Shown: one piece after another, positions 1 through 12,498 of the stretch
Numbering within the stretch: position 1 is the first letter of the stretch
Layout of the letters: each line of letters opens with the position of its first letter
Origin: Ustulina deusta
Lineage: Eukaryota; Ascomycota; Sordariomycetes; Xylariales; Xylariaceae
NCBI GenBank assembly: GCA_023159155.1
Contig: JAJNNX010000025.1
Coordinates: 186,001 to 250,000 of the forward strand
DNA length: 64,000 nucleotides
Direction of reading: 5' to 3'
Made by a program: the position numbers and the translations under genes
Notes under the pieces: generated by a model
Told to the model about the DNA's origin: nothing
The model's input: the letters and a program-made list of their open reading frames with translations, nothing else
Databases searched by the model: none

Positions 1-783
1 CGCCTTTAAGGACCGAGGATTTGAAGTCCGCCAGCGCACCCAAATGTCCCAGATCAACCCAGGTGTCTGCGAGCGACTGAGTGAGCGCGCCATCCGGCGC
101 CTCTACCCCGAAGAGATCGAGAAGCACGAGCTCGACCCGTACCATCACCGTTACCCTCGGGCTGAGTCGTACCATGACCTGGCGGTGCGGCTGGAGCCCA
201 TAATTCTGGAACTGGAGCGCGAACAGAACGACCTCGTCGTTATTGCTCACGAGAGCGTGCTGCGCGTTTTGTACGCGTATCTCATGCATTGCAGCACAAT
301 GGATATCCCCAAGCTCACGTTCCCGCGGAACGAGATCATCGAGATTATCCCGGCAGCCTACCAAAACGAAGCTAGGCGCATTCATAGTGAGTAGCCGTTG
401 AGCAAACTGTCCCATCTCTAATATTCCTGTCCTCTCTCACAGGGGCCAAACATTTCATTGCCTACCCATCAAACCCCGTCTAAGGGCCTACTTCAGTTTT
501 GCGTGATCCTAGATCTCAACCCCGTCTAATAGGCTGAAGCACAAAATGACTAACCTAGAAATTAACCACAGTCCCCGGCCTAGACCCTAACACCGTCCCC
601 GGCTCGCCCGAGGACATCCGCATTCCCGTCCCTGAAAGCCGCGGCGCCGACACACCCACCCCATTACCTGACCCCGCACTCTCGACCCCAGTGGAGTTGA
701 AGGGTCCCAGCTTCAAGCCCCCGCAGAAGGTGGTAAACGTGGCGGCCGAGGCCGTGAGGGACAAGATAACGGACGAGGACTGA
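1..783 (+). CDS. 6-phosphofructo-2-kinase/fructose-2,6-bisphosphatase, C-terminal part (5' end outside window)
   Basis: This is the C-terminal phosphoglycerate-mutase-like (bisphosphatase) part of the enzyme that makes and removes fructose 2,6-bisphosphate, the cytosolic regulator of glycolysis against gluconeogenesis. The visible exon reads through VCERLSERAIRRLYPEEIE and then VVIAHESVLRVLYAY, which carries the second catalytic histidine region of the fold. I place an intron at 387-571 (GTGAGT...ACCACAG, 185 bp). It joins ARRIH to IPGLDPNTVPGSPEDIRIP and gives the family's usual tail, ending at the TGA at 781-783. Reading through the intron would stop at 392. The kinase half lies left of the window, so the bifunctional name rests on the fungal family rather than on sequence seen here. 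The gene converges on importin alpha. Confidence 0.85.
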
Positions 784-1696
784 AAATTACGGCCTAGGGA
801 TTAGCTTTAGGTACTTGGCTAGTAGGTATACACCTAGTTACCTATATGTAGCTGTAGCTGGCTTGAATGAGGACTTGGGCCAGAACTTACAAAGGAAACA
901 GAGCGGTATGTTATTGAGCAGGGGTAGCTATAGTATCGAGTCTTGTTCATTGGTCTACTAGACATGTCACGTCCGACAAAATGCAATTCGTAGGCCTGGA
1001 TCTCTTGAATCACCAAAGTTGCGAGTAATATTCTTACTTCTTGGGGCCAAGCTTTCTGTATTTTCTCTCGAGAAAACTCGGCTTGTATCTGAACTTATCC
1101 ATACTACATGTGATAGACGGTCAAATGGCCACTTAGCCATAGACTGCTGTAGCGAGATGTTCAATTCTGCGCATGCTAACACTGTTATTCTACCCACTTG
1201 GGACAAACAGTTCAACATCGGCTTCCATTTGTCATTTGGCAGATGTAAATCTACTGGTTGAGCTCGTCGTAGCTGGTGCCCTCGAGGAGATACTCTCTCT
1301 AGGTCCGGCGCTCGTGGTTGCTCTGATGAGGGTTGGAGCTTTCAAGCTACCATTAACGACCCTCGATGCCAATGATAAATCTTCCGCGTGCTTTTCTCTT
1401 ATTGCGCTGGAGCTTTAAAGCTACCAAGGCGCCTGCAATTCCTCATCTTTGACTGCGTTACCATACTCCTCATTAACTCGTCTAACGCCATTTCGTGCTG
1501 GGGCTCAGTTGTTGGGGTACGGGCATTGCGGTGTTGTGCAAAACTAAGGGGTTGGGGGTGGGGCATGAGTGCTGTGATGTTGTAGTTTGCCTAAGGAGGT
1601 GGTCGTGAACTGCTCAAATGGTAGTCAACGTCGGGATGACTGTTTGAGGGCGGTTGGGATTTGCAAGATACATGCGGCTGTCAACACATCCGCGTC
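784..1696. other. Intergenic region between two convergent genes
   Basis: This stretch holds the two facing 3' regions. A TAGGTA-type cluster lies at about 812-845. The short open frames have no recognisable protein character, and I see no gene. Confidence 0.6.
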
Positions 1697-3744
1697 TTAC
1701 ATGTCCATGGAGTCGGCGCCGTTGGCGAAGTTGAAGCTACCCTGAGTGGTGGCACCTTGAGTACCAAAACCAAATGTCCCATTGGATGTTGCCTGGGTGT
1801 TCATTCCGTCGTCTTCGTTGTCCTCCGGGTCTGAGAAGTATTTCTCAATAATGTTGTAGGACTTCATGTAGATCTCCTCGTTCGCGTTCGTCTGGCAGTC
1901 ATGGATTTTTTCCATGCCTCCGCACTCCTCAATGTACAGGGCGTAGCGGTTGATCGAGTCGGGACCCTCGCCAGCCGATTGCTTGTCAAGATCACCCACC
2001 TTGAGAATATTTTCTAGGCCGTCTAACGCGACCTGGATGATCTTGTTGTCGGGACATGCAAGCAGGTCGCAGAGCGGCTTGATGCAGCCTTGAGACACCA
2101 AGTATCGAATCTGCTCGGGTTTTTGGAGACCTCCGCTAGTGGCGTTGCTAATGGCCCAGCAGGCCTCCTTTCGCGTCTTCAAGTCCCCGTTAGAGAGCAG
2201 GTGAATCAACGGCGGAATGATGTTAGCGTCAATAACGGCCTGGATTTGTTGAGAGTTGCCAGCAGTAATGTTCGAGATTGTCCAGCAGGCCTCCTTTCGA
2301 ATGCCATCCTTGTTAGAGCTGAGCAGCGACAGCAGACAAGACAGTGCACCACAGTTGATGATCACCTGAGTCTGTACGTCATCACCAGTAACTATGTTGC
2401 CAACAGATCGAAGTGCAGGCGTTTGAACACTAGTCGATGCGTGCATAAGTAGCTCGACAAGTCGGCGGGGAATGCCAGCCTCGATAACCGCTTGAATCTT
2501 GTCATTAGACCCGTCTGACAAGTACGAAATAGCCCAGCAGGCATCAATCAAAACTTCGTCATCGAGGGAATATACAAGCTTGGCGAGGACGGGAAGCGCG
2601 GGTGCGATCTACGGCATGTTAGCGTATCTTCTTGTTCCGCACTAAAATTGGCGCAAAGAGCACCTACGGTTACCCAGTCTGGCTGTGGAGTCTTGCCTCT
2701 GCAGAAGTTGCTTAGAGTCCATGTCGCGTTTCGTAGCATGCTGAGCTTGCGGCTGTCACCGAGCAAGTTAAGTAAAGGCTTGAGAGCGCCGCAGCTGAGG
2801 ACATAGTCTCGGCATGAAGGGCTATCACCAGCAATATTCCCAAGAGCCCAAACAGCTTGTTCCCGGACGTCAGGCTCAGGGCTGGCAAGTAGCTCAACGA
2901 AGATAGGAACAGCGCCAGCCTCGATAACAACCTGGGTTTGGGCGGCACTACCTGAGGCGATATTGGTCAAAGCCCAAGCAGCCTCGAATTGGACGAGAGT
3001 GTGAGGAGATCGAAGAAATTCGACGAACCGGGTGACAACACCCGTCTTGATGACCTCTTCGATAGGGGGGTTGCGCTCTTTGGATAAGAGCTTTCTGAAC
3101 TTCGTGGTGGCCTGGATCTGTAAATCTATTTGGTCGGAGAAAACACCCTGAACCATTTGAGGAAGGTCCTCATTGAGCTAATAGGGAGGTATGTTAGAGC
3201 CGATGCCTTATCACGAATGAGGTCGAGAAACAAAAGGGGAGGGGGAGCGGGGAGACCCATGAAAAGCGAGCTTCGGCAGGAGCTGGCTTGCTTCTCTAAG
3301 TGTAGCGTAGTCACGGAACCACAAATGGGGGTTGACCGCACAACATCAATTCAGAATACCTCAGCGGTACAGCTACTGTGTAGGACAGCCATCTCCTAAG
3401 AGGGGCGAAACTGAGTAGAGGTGCCTGACAGCTTGCTGCCACCACGGCTTGCGAAAATGACGTAGGTGTATGAAGACGCGAGACAGACACAAGAGAATGA
3501 CCAGGCTTACTTGACTCTCAGTGGGAGCGGTATCATCATCGCTGTCGGGAGCGGCACCAAGCGAGGCGCCGGGGCGATCAACACCTGTGCCAATACCTCG
3601 ACGCTTGGCTAGGTTCTCTTCTCGCTTGGCCTTCCGGATCTCGACCTGAGCCTCTTCGCGACGACGACGCAGCTCGTCGGGCTTGAACGTGCTCTTGGCC
3701 TTGTACTGATTGCGGCGATGCTCGGGGATGTATTTGTCAGACAT
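1697..3744 (-). CDS. SRP1: Importin subunit alpha (karyopherin alpha, ARM-repeat NLS receptor)
   Basis: Importin alpha is the adaptor that binds nuclear localisation signals and, through its N-terminal IBB domain, importin beta, for transport through the nuclear pore. I read three exons: 3744-3511, 3177-2668 and 2608-1697, with introns of 333 and 59 bp, giving 551 residues, the normal family length. The first exon begins [17 protein letters not shown] and contains the basic IBB segment ([18 protein letters not shown]). Exons 2 and 3 carry tandem armadillo repeats with the alternating Trp/Asn ladder that binds the signal: [56 protein letters not shown]. The acidic region and the Gly/Phe-rich tail ending MDM are also typical. 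The 333-bp first intron is long for this window, but the join [17 protein letters not shown] fits the family. The gene is divergent from POT1. Confidence 0.95.
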
Positions 3745-5024
3745 GGTGACGGTGGGTTGGCTGTCGATGCCAGACGCTGACTGAGGACGTTGGTGTCGGT
3801 GTCGGACTCTGGCTGTTGCTGTTTTGGTGGAGAGGGGGAGAGTCAGTCGTAGGGCGGGGTGATTTGTTGTGACGACCCCGAAATCAAATGGTGCCAAGAA
3901 GCACTGTTGCGATAGATAGGGAACTAGCTAGCCGAATCGGTGGTGCAGTGCTCACACAGACGACGCGGTATCTCGGTATTTCCGATGCACACGGCGGGAA
4001 ACTCTTATAAGAATGGCAGAGTTTAGCGGTGGGAAAAGAGAGAGGGAGGGAGGGAGGGAAGGAAGGAGAGAAGTTGTCGATGGGAGTTAAGGAGAAAAAA
4101 AAATCAACAACGATAGAGCGTTCGAGTGTGGGGTTTTAGCGGGAGAGATGAAATTACTGCTGGAGATGGCGCACTGGAAACAGCAAAGAATTCGGATTGG
4201 GATGGACTAGGCCACTCTTTCAACCTGCTAGCGGCAGGTCTAGGTGGGGCCTTCGTGTTGTTTAGCACTACAGATTGCCTTGTTTGCCTTACCATGTCGG
4301 TAGGTACTGTACCTCTATAAGTAAGTACCTAGCAGAACATGAACGATAGTACCTATCCGACTGTGCGCAAACGGATTGTTTGGAGGTAGTACCTTACGTA
4401 CATAGTGTACTTACTTTACTGTCAGGTTACTACTCAGACCACTGCCAGTGGTATTGTTACTGGCCGAGGCAGGCATGCAGGCTGTCCCTGATCTACACAA
4501 CACCTGCCGAAATAGAAAAGGATGCTGGGCTGGTATACACAACGAAAAGAAAACCCGACAGGTAACCGCCGTTCCGTTGATGAATAATCAGGACGCCACT
4601 AGAAAAAAAGATCTCGGTATCCGAACGAGGCTGGAACTCTACATACATGGCCTAGCAACTCTAGAGCTCGTACAGATTACCTACTTAGGTAGGTACATGG
4701 GTAGCTCTTTACACATGTGAAGCGAGGGGCAATGTGCACGGGCCAATATAAGGAAGACCCTTTCATCGGTGACCGTTCAAAAGCACCGTGTTGATCATGT
4801 GACAGGGCTGCTTCGCGCTACCTCGGTACCTAGAATTGCGGATGCGGGGCCATTGTGTTGTGTCGGTATCGCTGTAACGAAGGTCTTCGACGCGCCGACA
4901 GCGCGTTAACTAAGTAGGTAGCTGCGACAACCCCAGATGCAGGCACCACAGGCAGCCGACTGAGCCTCACAACCAAGCCAAATGCATGACCTCTGCGTGA
5001 CGCTAGGATCCAATCGCCTTTAAG
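3745..5024. promoter_or_regulatory. Divergent intergenic region between importin alpha and POT1
   Basis: About 1.3 kb serves both genes. It contains a purine tract at about 4034-4076 (GA/GGGA/GGAA repeats) and several TACCTA/TAGGTA words at 4300-4335, 4350-4420 and 4676-4700. No TATA box can be assigned with confidence. The small open frames here look non-coding. Confidence 0.5.
4034..4076 (+). repeat. Purine-only microsatellite tract (GA/GGGA/GGAA)
   Basis: An almost uninterrupted run of G and A with repeating GGGA and GGAA units lies upstream of the importin alpha gene. It may be a promoter nucleosome-free element or simple slippage. The sequence does not decide between them. Confidence 0.7.
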
Positions 5025-7316
5025 ATGGCTCCCCACCAGCCGTCGAGCGCAGGCAGATTTGCGAGTCGCAAGAGGGAGCTGCCCGCCAGCTACACGAGCA
5101 TCGAGGACATCCTTGCCGAGACGGTGCCGGTGGGGAGGTTTGTCAATGTCATGGGCCTGGTGAAGGACTACCAAGTTCCCATTCCGACAACTGGAAGCGG
5201 TGAGTTCTCCGACAGCCCGCACGAGCCTGACATCTGACGTGTGCATGTGGCATTCTCCAGATCACAAATGTACCATCACCATCTACGATAAATCGATAGA
5301 ATACGAACCGGTGGGCCTTACCGTTAGCATCTTTGGTCGCCCAGATGCCATGCCCAAGCCTGCAGCTGGAGATGTCCTGGTTATTAACTCGGCAAAGGTC
5401 CAATCGTATCGTGAGACCATCTCATTGATCACGAACAGAACGACGTCATTTCACATCTACTCGGCTTCCGACATCCCTCAGCCACCGCAGTCTGCCAAAG
5501 ATGCTCTTCAGCCCCCACTACATGGCTCTCGTCAGCTTGGCGAGAAAGAACACGAGTATGTTTCTTGCCTGTACCACTTCACCAACAAAGATTCTATCCC
5601 GGATGTGGCCACGTTCCAGAAGCAGGTCGATCAATCGGCCCGCATGAAAGACAAGTTCTGCAAGTTGGAGAGTATTGTGGATGGCAAATTCTGCGATGTC
5701 ATTGTGAATGTAGTGAAGGCACCATTCGACGAAATGGAGAAGACCACTCTGTGGGTTTCGGACTATACCGAGAACGACAGTTTCCACAAGTTCTCCTGGG
5801 ATGGCGCAAAGCAGTTGGGAGGACACGATGGAGACCCGTACGGCCACCTCAACACCGACATTCACCCAGCAACCAAATGGACTGGTCCCTTTGGTAAGCG
5901 CTCGATACAGGTGACCTGCTTTGAACCACATGCTTCTCACGTCAACTCCGAAGTGCAGCTAGACCAGTGGGTTCGAATTCGAAATCTACGGATCAAATAT
6001 GGAAACAATGGCATCAATCTAGAAGGCGTATTGCACCAAGACCGCGATTTTAGTCGTCGGCAAATCGATGTCTTGAAATGGGACGGGAAGGAAGACTGTG
6101 ACCCGCGTCTGAAAGAAGCCATTCGGCGAAAAAAAGAATATGAGAAGCTCAAAAAGAAACAACTGGAAAGCTTTGCAGTAAATGTGAGTGGAGAAAATGC
6201 CAGTGCCAAGCGGAAGGCAGACGATAGCGAGGAGCCAAAGTTGAGCTCAAAAATACGACGGCTCCAAAGGCGAGAGGCTGGAAGGAAGAAAGTCGAAGAG
6301 CAGGATACGCAGGCGGAGGAGAGACTTGGCTTGAATGATCTCAGTGGGTAACCTAGCCATTTCCACCGACAACCTCTACTGACCATGGCGTAGTCAAATG
6401 TGAAAGCAAAGAACAGCCCGTAACCCCCGTCCCCTCCATCATCAAGCCGGTGCTCTGGAAGACCACGGTGGAAGGCGAAGAAGTGAGGTTAACACTCCCT
6501 TTCGCCTGCGCCAAGTACCGCGCCAACGTCCGTGTCGTAGACTTTCACCCACGCAAACTTGAGAGTTTTACAACCTGGCGCAAAAGTACCGAATTCGACG
6601 TGCTTTCCGACTGTAGCAGCGATTCCGACTCGGGATCTGATGACGACCGCAGCTCGCTGGTCCGGTATTCAGGAAAGAAGATCTGGGAGTGGCGGTTTGC
6701 GCTGCAGCTCGAGGATGCAGATCCCAAATCGAAAGGAGAGGATGACAAGTTCTGGGCAGTGGTCGACAATATCGAGGCACAACAGCTAATCGGCGAGGAT
6801 GCTTGTGAGTAAGTTACATATCCACTAGATCGGCCCTCTCGCGTACCAAACGAGTTCAACATCTTAAAGCTACTCGCGTTTTGCGCCGTCCACCCCTTTG
6901 GAACTATCATGTACTAACAGAAATCCAGTCTACGTGAAGATCCAGATGTTTTGAATTCTCTCCGTGAGCAACTCTTCAAGCTCTGGGGCAATCTCGAAGA
7001 GGTAAAGTTGCAAGAGCAACAACGGCAAATCACGAACCAGCGACGCGTGGCAGCCAACCAGCCACCCCCGAGCTCACCAATGTATACTGATAATGAACAC
7101 CCGCAACGGGGGACCAGCGGTGCAAGGAATAAGAAACAGAATGGGATCGGACTGTCAAACAAACCCTTCTCCTGCTGCATTCGACAGTACGGTGTGGCCG
7201 TACGGGAATCTAATCCGCAACGGATGGACGCCGGGGAGGGTCGTCGATGGGTGAGAGCGTTTGGACTCTTTGGGACTAAGATTCATTCTTCCGCGCTCGA
7301 CTCTCTTTCAAGTTAG
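5025..7316 (+). CDS. POT1: Protection of telomeres protein 1 (Pot1), telomeric single-strand DNA-binding protein
   Basis: Pot1 caps the single-stranded 3' G-overhang within shelterin. I read four exons: 5025-5199, 5261-6343, 6394-6808 and 6929-7316 (introns 61, 50 and 120 bp), giving 686 residues. Residues of about 20-160 form the first OB fold (Telo_bind): YTSIEDILAETVPVGRFVNV, then TITIYDKSIEYEPVGLTVSIF. A second OB region (POT1PC type) follows with LESIVDGKFCDVIVNVVKAP, LWVSDYTEND and WVRIRNLRIKYGN. The last exon has the conserved C-terminal pieces LREQLFKLWGNLEE, NKPFSCCIRQYGV and GEGRRWVRAFGLFGT. Phase decided two donors: GTGGGT at 6344 is used rather than the overlapping GTAACC at 6348, and GTAAGT at 6809 rather than GTGAGT at 6805. 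A basic Lys-rich linker lies between the OB region and the C-terminal part. Confidence 0.92.
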
Positions 7317-8792
7317 CTTTTTCTTCTGGTAGTTATCTCTTTTTTTTTTCTTTTTTTTTTCTCCGGTTCTCTTTTCTCTTTTTCTTCTATTCGCCGGCGC
7401 TAAGCCGTGCGGTTGTTCAATACCACGGTTGCTGGTTGGGCTACACGGATCCTGTTCTATATACCCCTGTACTATTAAACCTTGTCTAACAATTAGCGAC
7501 GGAGCATAGTAAGAAGACCAAGCTACCTAGGGTAGCTTCAAATCTGTGAAATCTTCTCGTGAGTGAATACATTTCCTGTTCAAGGCTTTTATAATTTTAT
7601 CGACCTGCCAATAGGTACTATTGATATTATATACACCTGCCAATCTAAAAGCCCGCACACATATGGATAGAGAGACGGAGAAGGAGACGACTTCATCGTC
7701 TCAGTCATATTTCAAAGGGCCATAACCCTTCAAGTCAGAGAAAATTTCCATACAAAAGGTACCTGATGTCTCCGGGGGATACTCTGCTCTCCCAGCATAC
7801 AAGAGTGCATACAATTCTAGCTCAGTTTTGAAACCAACAGATATGAAATCCTGCAGACCAGAAATCTATACAGAGATAACTGGCAGCAGAAGCATGAGTG
7901 TTAGTTCAAACTTGCACATCTTCGCAATATATGCAAAATGTAGCAGAGTCCACAATCTTCATTCCGAAAGAGCTCTTGAGCATATATTTATATCCCAAAT
8001 CCACCTATCTCTATACCTAAACATACTTAATCACCCATACGTCAGCCGACCTTACTACTACTGATCAACTTTGGGATAAGGGGACGAAGTGCAAGCTCCA
8101 AAACAAATCCAAATCCGAGTGCTTTGACTCACGCCGGAGAGAAGCCGGATAGCACACAATGCCTTAACCGTAATGGAGGCGACGGCAATAAATATTAGTT
8201 AAATATGAAAAGATCTAACTAACGCTATTATATTAAAGAGAAATACTAGTAAACTTTTGTGACAATATTAGGTAGGCATTTGTATAGAACCATTATAATA
8301 ACTTGGTGGTTTGCAAAGGGTGACTACATCTCATGTATACTACATAAGTATGTAGTTATATATTTATGATCTACAACTGCTGTGAAGGCGCATTGGAAAC
8401 ACCTAAGCGCCATAGGACTACAAACTTAGCTTGCGGGACCTTCAGATGATAATAGAACGCATTCCATCTGCCCGACCCCCTAGAGAAGGGGGGGGGGGGG
8501 GGGAAGACGAGGGTAAGTTAGGTTGGGTTGGAGATCTACTCCATAAGAAAGGAGATAATCAAGCGAACGACATTTGGTATTTTATGAAAGCACCATGCAC
8601 ATTAGAAATTCAGGGAAGCTTCATAACAGGGCATCCAATTCGTACACCTCCACCAGATCTCCATGATAATCTCCGTAATTTTGTTTGTGTAGTCCTTAAT
8701 TGAGCAAAGTCCGCACCAAGAAAAGGAGTCACACTAGGGCCCAATTATTCTCAGCCATAAGGAAGTACAATAGCTAGCCATACAAGATATTC
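7317..8792. other. Intergenic region between convergent POT1 and SCC3
   Basis: Pyrimidine-rich sequence follows POT1 (7318-7390). There is an AT-rich patch at about 8165-8370 and a 17-G homopolymer at 8489-8505. The 90-codon open frame across the G run (8431-8703) has no protein-like character. I see no gene. Confidence 0.55.
8489..8505 (+). repeat. Poly-G homopolymer, 17 bases
   Basis: Seventeen consecutive G form a simple tract that is potentially G-quadruplex-forming and prone to assembly or sequencing length error. Confidence 0.85.
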
Positions 8793-11700
8793 TTAATCGC
8801 CAATCACCTCATCATCTTCTTCCGGCTGGTTAGTCGCGGGCTGCGCCTCTTCCTCATCGTCCTCAATAGGATCATCTATCAGCTCGCGACGCCTTAAGTC
8901 TTCAGCCGTACCTTCCTCGGGCTCTACCTCCTCGAAAGGGTCGTCCTCGTCCTCGTCCTCGTCTTCGTCGATAACAACTTCTGTGCTTAGGGCCGGCTTT
9001 TTCCCGGCTTCTTTTCCCTTGCCCTTGGGCGCGGTCTTTTTCTTTCCGCCCTGTAACTCGCGCAGGTAATCCTCATCCAAATACGCGACCACATCTTTGA
9101 AATTTGCGCCGAGCTTGTTTTTGTTTCGGTGTAACCGCCTTCTAAGTTTGCCGGCGTCTGGCCCACTATGGTCGATAGTTTTCGCCAGAATAGCCATAAC
9201 GAGCTTCGCAGCTAGCTCACAGAGGATTTTCTCTGCTTTCAGCTCGGCAGCAAAACGCTCTTGTTCCGTCAACTCTTCCTCTTCATCGTCCTCAGGTGGT
9301 AGTTCATCATCAAGGGGTTCATCGTCGTCCGCGGGGTCATTGAGTGTCTTGTTTATGCGCTTTGCATAGGCCCTCTCCGCGGCATCAAGTATTGGGATGA
9401 TCTCCAGTGTGATTAGACCTGCTGGCATCTCCTCTAGAAGGGGACATAGCCTCCTATATCTAGCAGCTTGTGGCCCATCAGTATATGATCTCAAAAAGAT
9501 GAACAGTTGAGTGATATCGCAAGCAATCCCAACGGCGTATAAACGAAGATCATCGTTGAAGCCACGCGACGAGAAGGTCTGAATGAGATTATTAATCAGA
9601 TCTTTCCGCAAGATAACAAATTTGTCCAAATCATCATTAGGTATATCTTCGTCGTTCTCGATAGTCTTTCGTAATCGCTGTATTTTCCACATAAAATAGA
9701 ATAGGCAGGACTTGATGGCGAAGGCCACAATCTCGTCTTCAGGATCATCCAGTTCATCGTCTGATTCTGTAAGACGGCCCCGGGCGACGACCCCGACTAG
9801 AATCTTAATAGGTGGTAATTCTGAATCGATAGATGTTCCAGGAGCTTCTAGCACATCAATACAGTCCGAAACTGTGACTAACTTGCTAATCTTCATCAGA
9901 GTCTGACTTAGACTTGTGAGTGTTAATCTGTCAAGGTTGCCTCGGAGAGACAATTCGCAGATCTTGTCCAAGCTTCGCAAAGAATTGATTGAGTCCTCCC
10001 AAAGTCCTGCGATTTTGCCGTCGACCAGCTCTTCTAGTTCATAATACTGTCGGGCGTGCAGGAATGATGCTACCGCTTCATTCAGAAGGGCTTGGTCAAC
10101 ATGCCGATTAAACTGGGTAGCTATTTCCTCAAGCAACTGATTATACGTGGCCGAGTTTTGTCGAAGCTGCTGAAAGACTTCAAGGTCCAAGAAATGCTCC
10201 AACCGGAGGACGGTAGCAGCCATAGCTGGATCAGAACCATACTTGTTTAACAAACGGGGTATGAACCCAGCAAGTTGCAGTCCAGCATCTTCTTGAGCTT
10301 CATGATCCAGTCTATGATGCCGCCGCCTGTTTTTATCGTGCTCCATCGACGGCGCAAGATTCTCTTTTACTGCGGTCGCAAGAACTTCAAGTAATATAGC
10401 CTCTTCCTGGGGTTCCGGAGCTACTGCCTTCTTCACAGCAACCTCTGTTGAATTGCTCTTCGATGATCGAGATTTTGAACTCGTAGTGTGGTCGAACAGG
10501 AGGTAGCCAGCGACCGCTTGCCAATTGGAAATCTCCGGCATCTTCTCGTAAAGGGCTTGCGCTGCCAAGGAGATCCGACTCTCAGGTATAGATGCATTCA
10601 CCACATCTGCGGCCACATCTAGCCCATGCCTTATCTCGTCCTGCTCGGCATCAAGCTGAGCATCATAAACTGCCAGGTTCTCTGCCAAGGCCTTGATATT
10701 GATCCAATCTTTTCTGACAGAGTCAAAATTATCTTCTTCCTGATCTCCGAAGAGTTCCTCCAGGACATCGTTCCCGCCGATCTCATCGATCTTGTTGTCG
10801 ATGAACTCTTGCACCAACTCAGAGAAGAAGCCAACGACCGCTTTGCGGACACGAACCTCGGAGTCGAAAACTAATTTGCTGATGGAGTCAACTTCTTCAG
10901 GCTCCAGCATGCCAGAGCCTCGCAGAACGTCCACAACCGCGATCGCAGCAACACGCACCGAGACCTCGGAATCTCGGGTGGCCATCTCAACGAGTCGCGG
11001 TCGAAACCTATCAATAAAGTGAGCTAATTTTTCGGCATCTCTCTTCAAGACCTTTGCAAGTTGTTTCAGGACTTCCAGGCGCGTCGTAACATTGACGTCG
11101 GAAAGCAGCCATCCTAGATATCGCAAATACTCCGGGGACATATACACGGTTGGCAAATTGCAGACCCACGTCCCAAGAGCTTCGATACATTCTGCACGAA
11201 TCTTGGGATCAATATCACGATAGCGATGGACGAAAACAATGTCGAAAAGATCCTTGACTTTAGTGTCAAGAAGATCGCGGTTTCCCTTGGCAGAATCCAC
11301 TGCCCGTTGGGTGTCATCCAGAAGTCCCTTATTCTTTCCACGTCGGTTGGACTCTGTCTGTAGAGACTGGTTGAATCTCGTGATTCTGTCGTCGAGTTGT
11401 TTCATCACATTTATCAGTGACGTGAGCATTGACAAGGCCACGGTTGTCGCCGTATGTCTAAAAGGGCGGAGTGCCGAGGAAGACATGATTCCAACCCATC
11501 GTTGTATATTCTCCAGAAATTCCTCGTCTTTGTATATGACGTCGGTCTGGTGAACTAACGTGATCAGCGAGTCGAAGAACCCAACAAGCAGCTCGCGAAA
11601 ATTCTTGCTACTTTTCGTTCTCGAAATAAGTGGATAGTCAGAGATACTAGTCTATGAAGTGAGATGAGCATAGGCGCTTCCAAGACTTAAGGGAGAAACG

Positions 11701-12498
11701 TATTCTATACCTGCTCATACGCTTCTTCGAGCTCTGTCAATCTATTTGCTGAGTTTTCGGGATCTCTGATATCGTCTTCATTAAGCTGCTGTTCGCAGCC
11801 AGCTGCGAGGAGGACGCAATTGACTAGTTCAGTCAAGGCTTTCGCATCATCATTTTGGTAGCGCTGGAACCAATGCCCTGCTACGTCATCGGAATTGTTG
11901 CCAGACCCGAATACCTCAGCTAGGAGGTGTCAGCAAAAAAAAAAAAAACCAGGAGGGCAATGTGTTGGCGTTGGATGCGCTTCTCACTGTATAGATCGTT
12001 GTTGTCGCGTCTTGCAAGACTTGCTGGAGCGACCTTGGTGGTCTTCTTAGGCCTGTTTGGCAGTTTCACGCCAGGAACACCGAGAAGGCCAGGGATGGCG
12101 GTTGGTGCAGTGCCGTTGACCTTCGCACGTTTTGCTGTTGGTTTCTTGGAACGAGGCTTCTGGCTCGACCTAGGCTTTTTGGGTCGCCGAGCGGGTTCGT
12201 CATCGGCGTCTGCATCATCGTTATCGTCGTCATCGTCATCATCATCGTCATCCCGTTCGTCGTCAGTCGGCGCATCTTCGTCCGAAACGTCGGGTTCCTC
12301 GTTCTCGATGTCATCGTCATCGTCGTTGTCTTGGCCACGCTTGCGCTTTGAAGAGGAAGCATGATCGCTCTGAGAGGGACGCGGCTCTGGGCTGAATTTC
12401 TGGGGGGCAACTCTGGCGCGTCCAGAACGGCGCGGCGCGGGCGACTCGCTCGCGTTATTGTCGGAGGTCTCCATGAGGGGCAATCGGGACGATAACAT
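8793..12498 (-). CDS. SCC3: Cohesin subunit Scc3 (STAG/SA family)
   Basis: Scc3/STAG is the HEAT-repeat subunit of cohesin. It binds the kleisin Scc1 and DNA and supports sister-chromatid cohesion and loop regulation. I read three exons: 12498-11988, 11919-11711 and 11651-8793 (introns 68 and 59 bp), giving 1192 residues. The N-terminus has RRSGR-type basic motifs, a long Asp run (residues of about 85-100) and Lys-rich blocks. The middle exon encodes SGNNSDDVAGHWFQRYQ. The third exon contains the stromalin-conserved domain: FDIVFVHRYRDIDPKIRAEC, IEALGTWVCNLP and YLGWLLSDVNVTTRLEVL. The tail is strongly acidic. An in-frame ATG at 12474 (METSDNN) is an equally plausible start because it lies closer to the conserved block. 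The gene is divergent from ureD and convergent with POT1. Confidence 0.93.

Noticed and set aside
387..440. Shorter 3' splice site (ending at 440) for the PFK-2/FBPase-2 intron
   Set aside because: It would add a foreign-looking tail after RRIH. The acceptor at 571 gives the conserved IPGLDPNTVPGSPEDIRIP continuation.
8431..8703. 90-codon frame across the poly-G run
   Set aside because: Its length depends on the homopolymer, and the sequence has no protein-like features.
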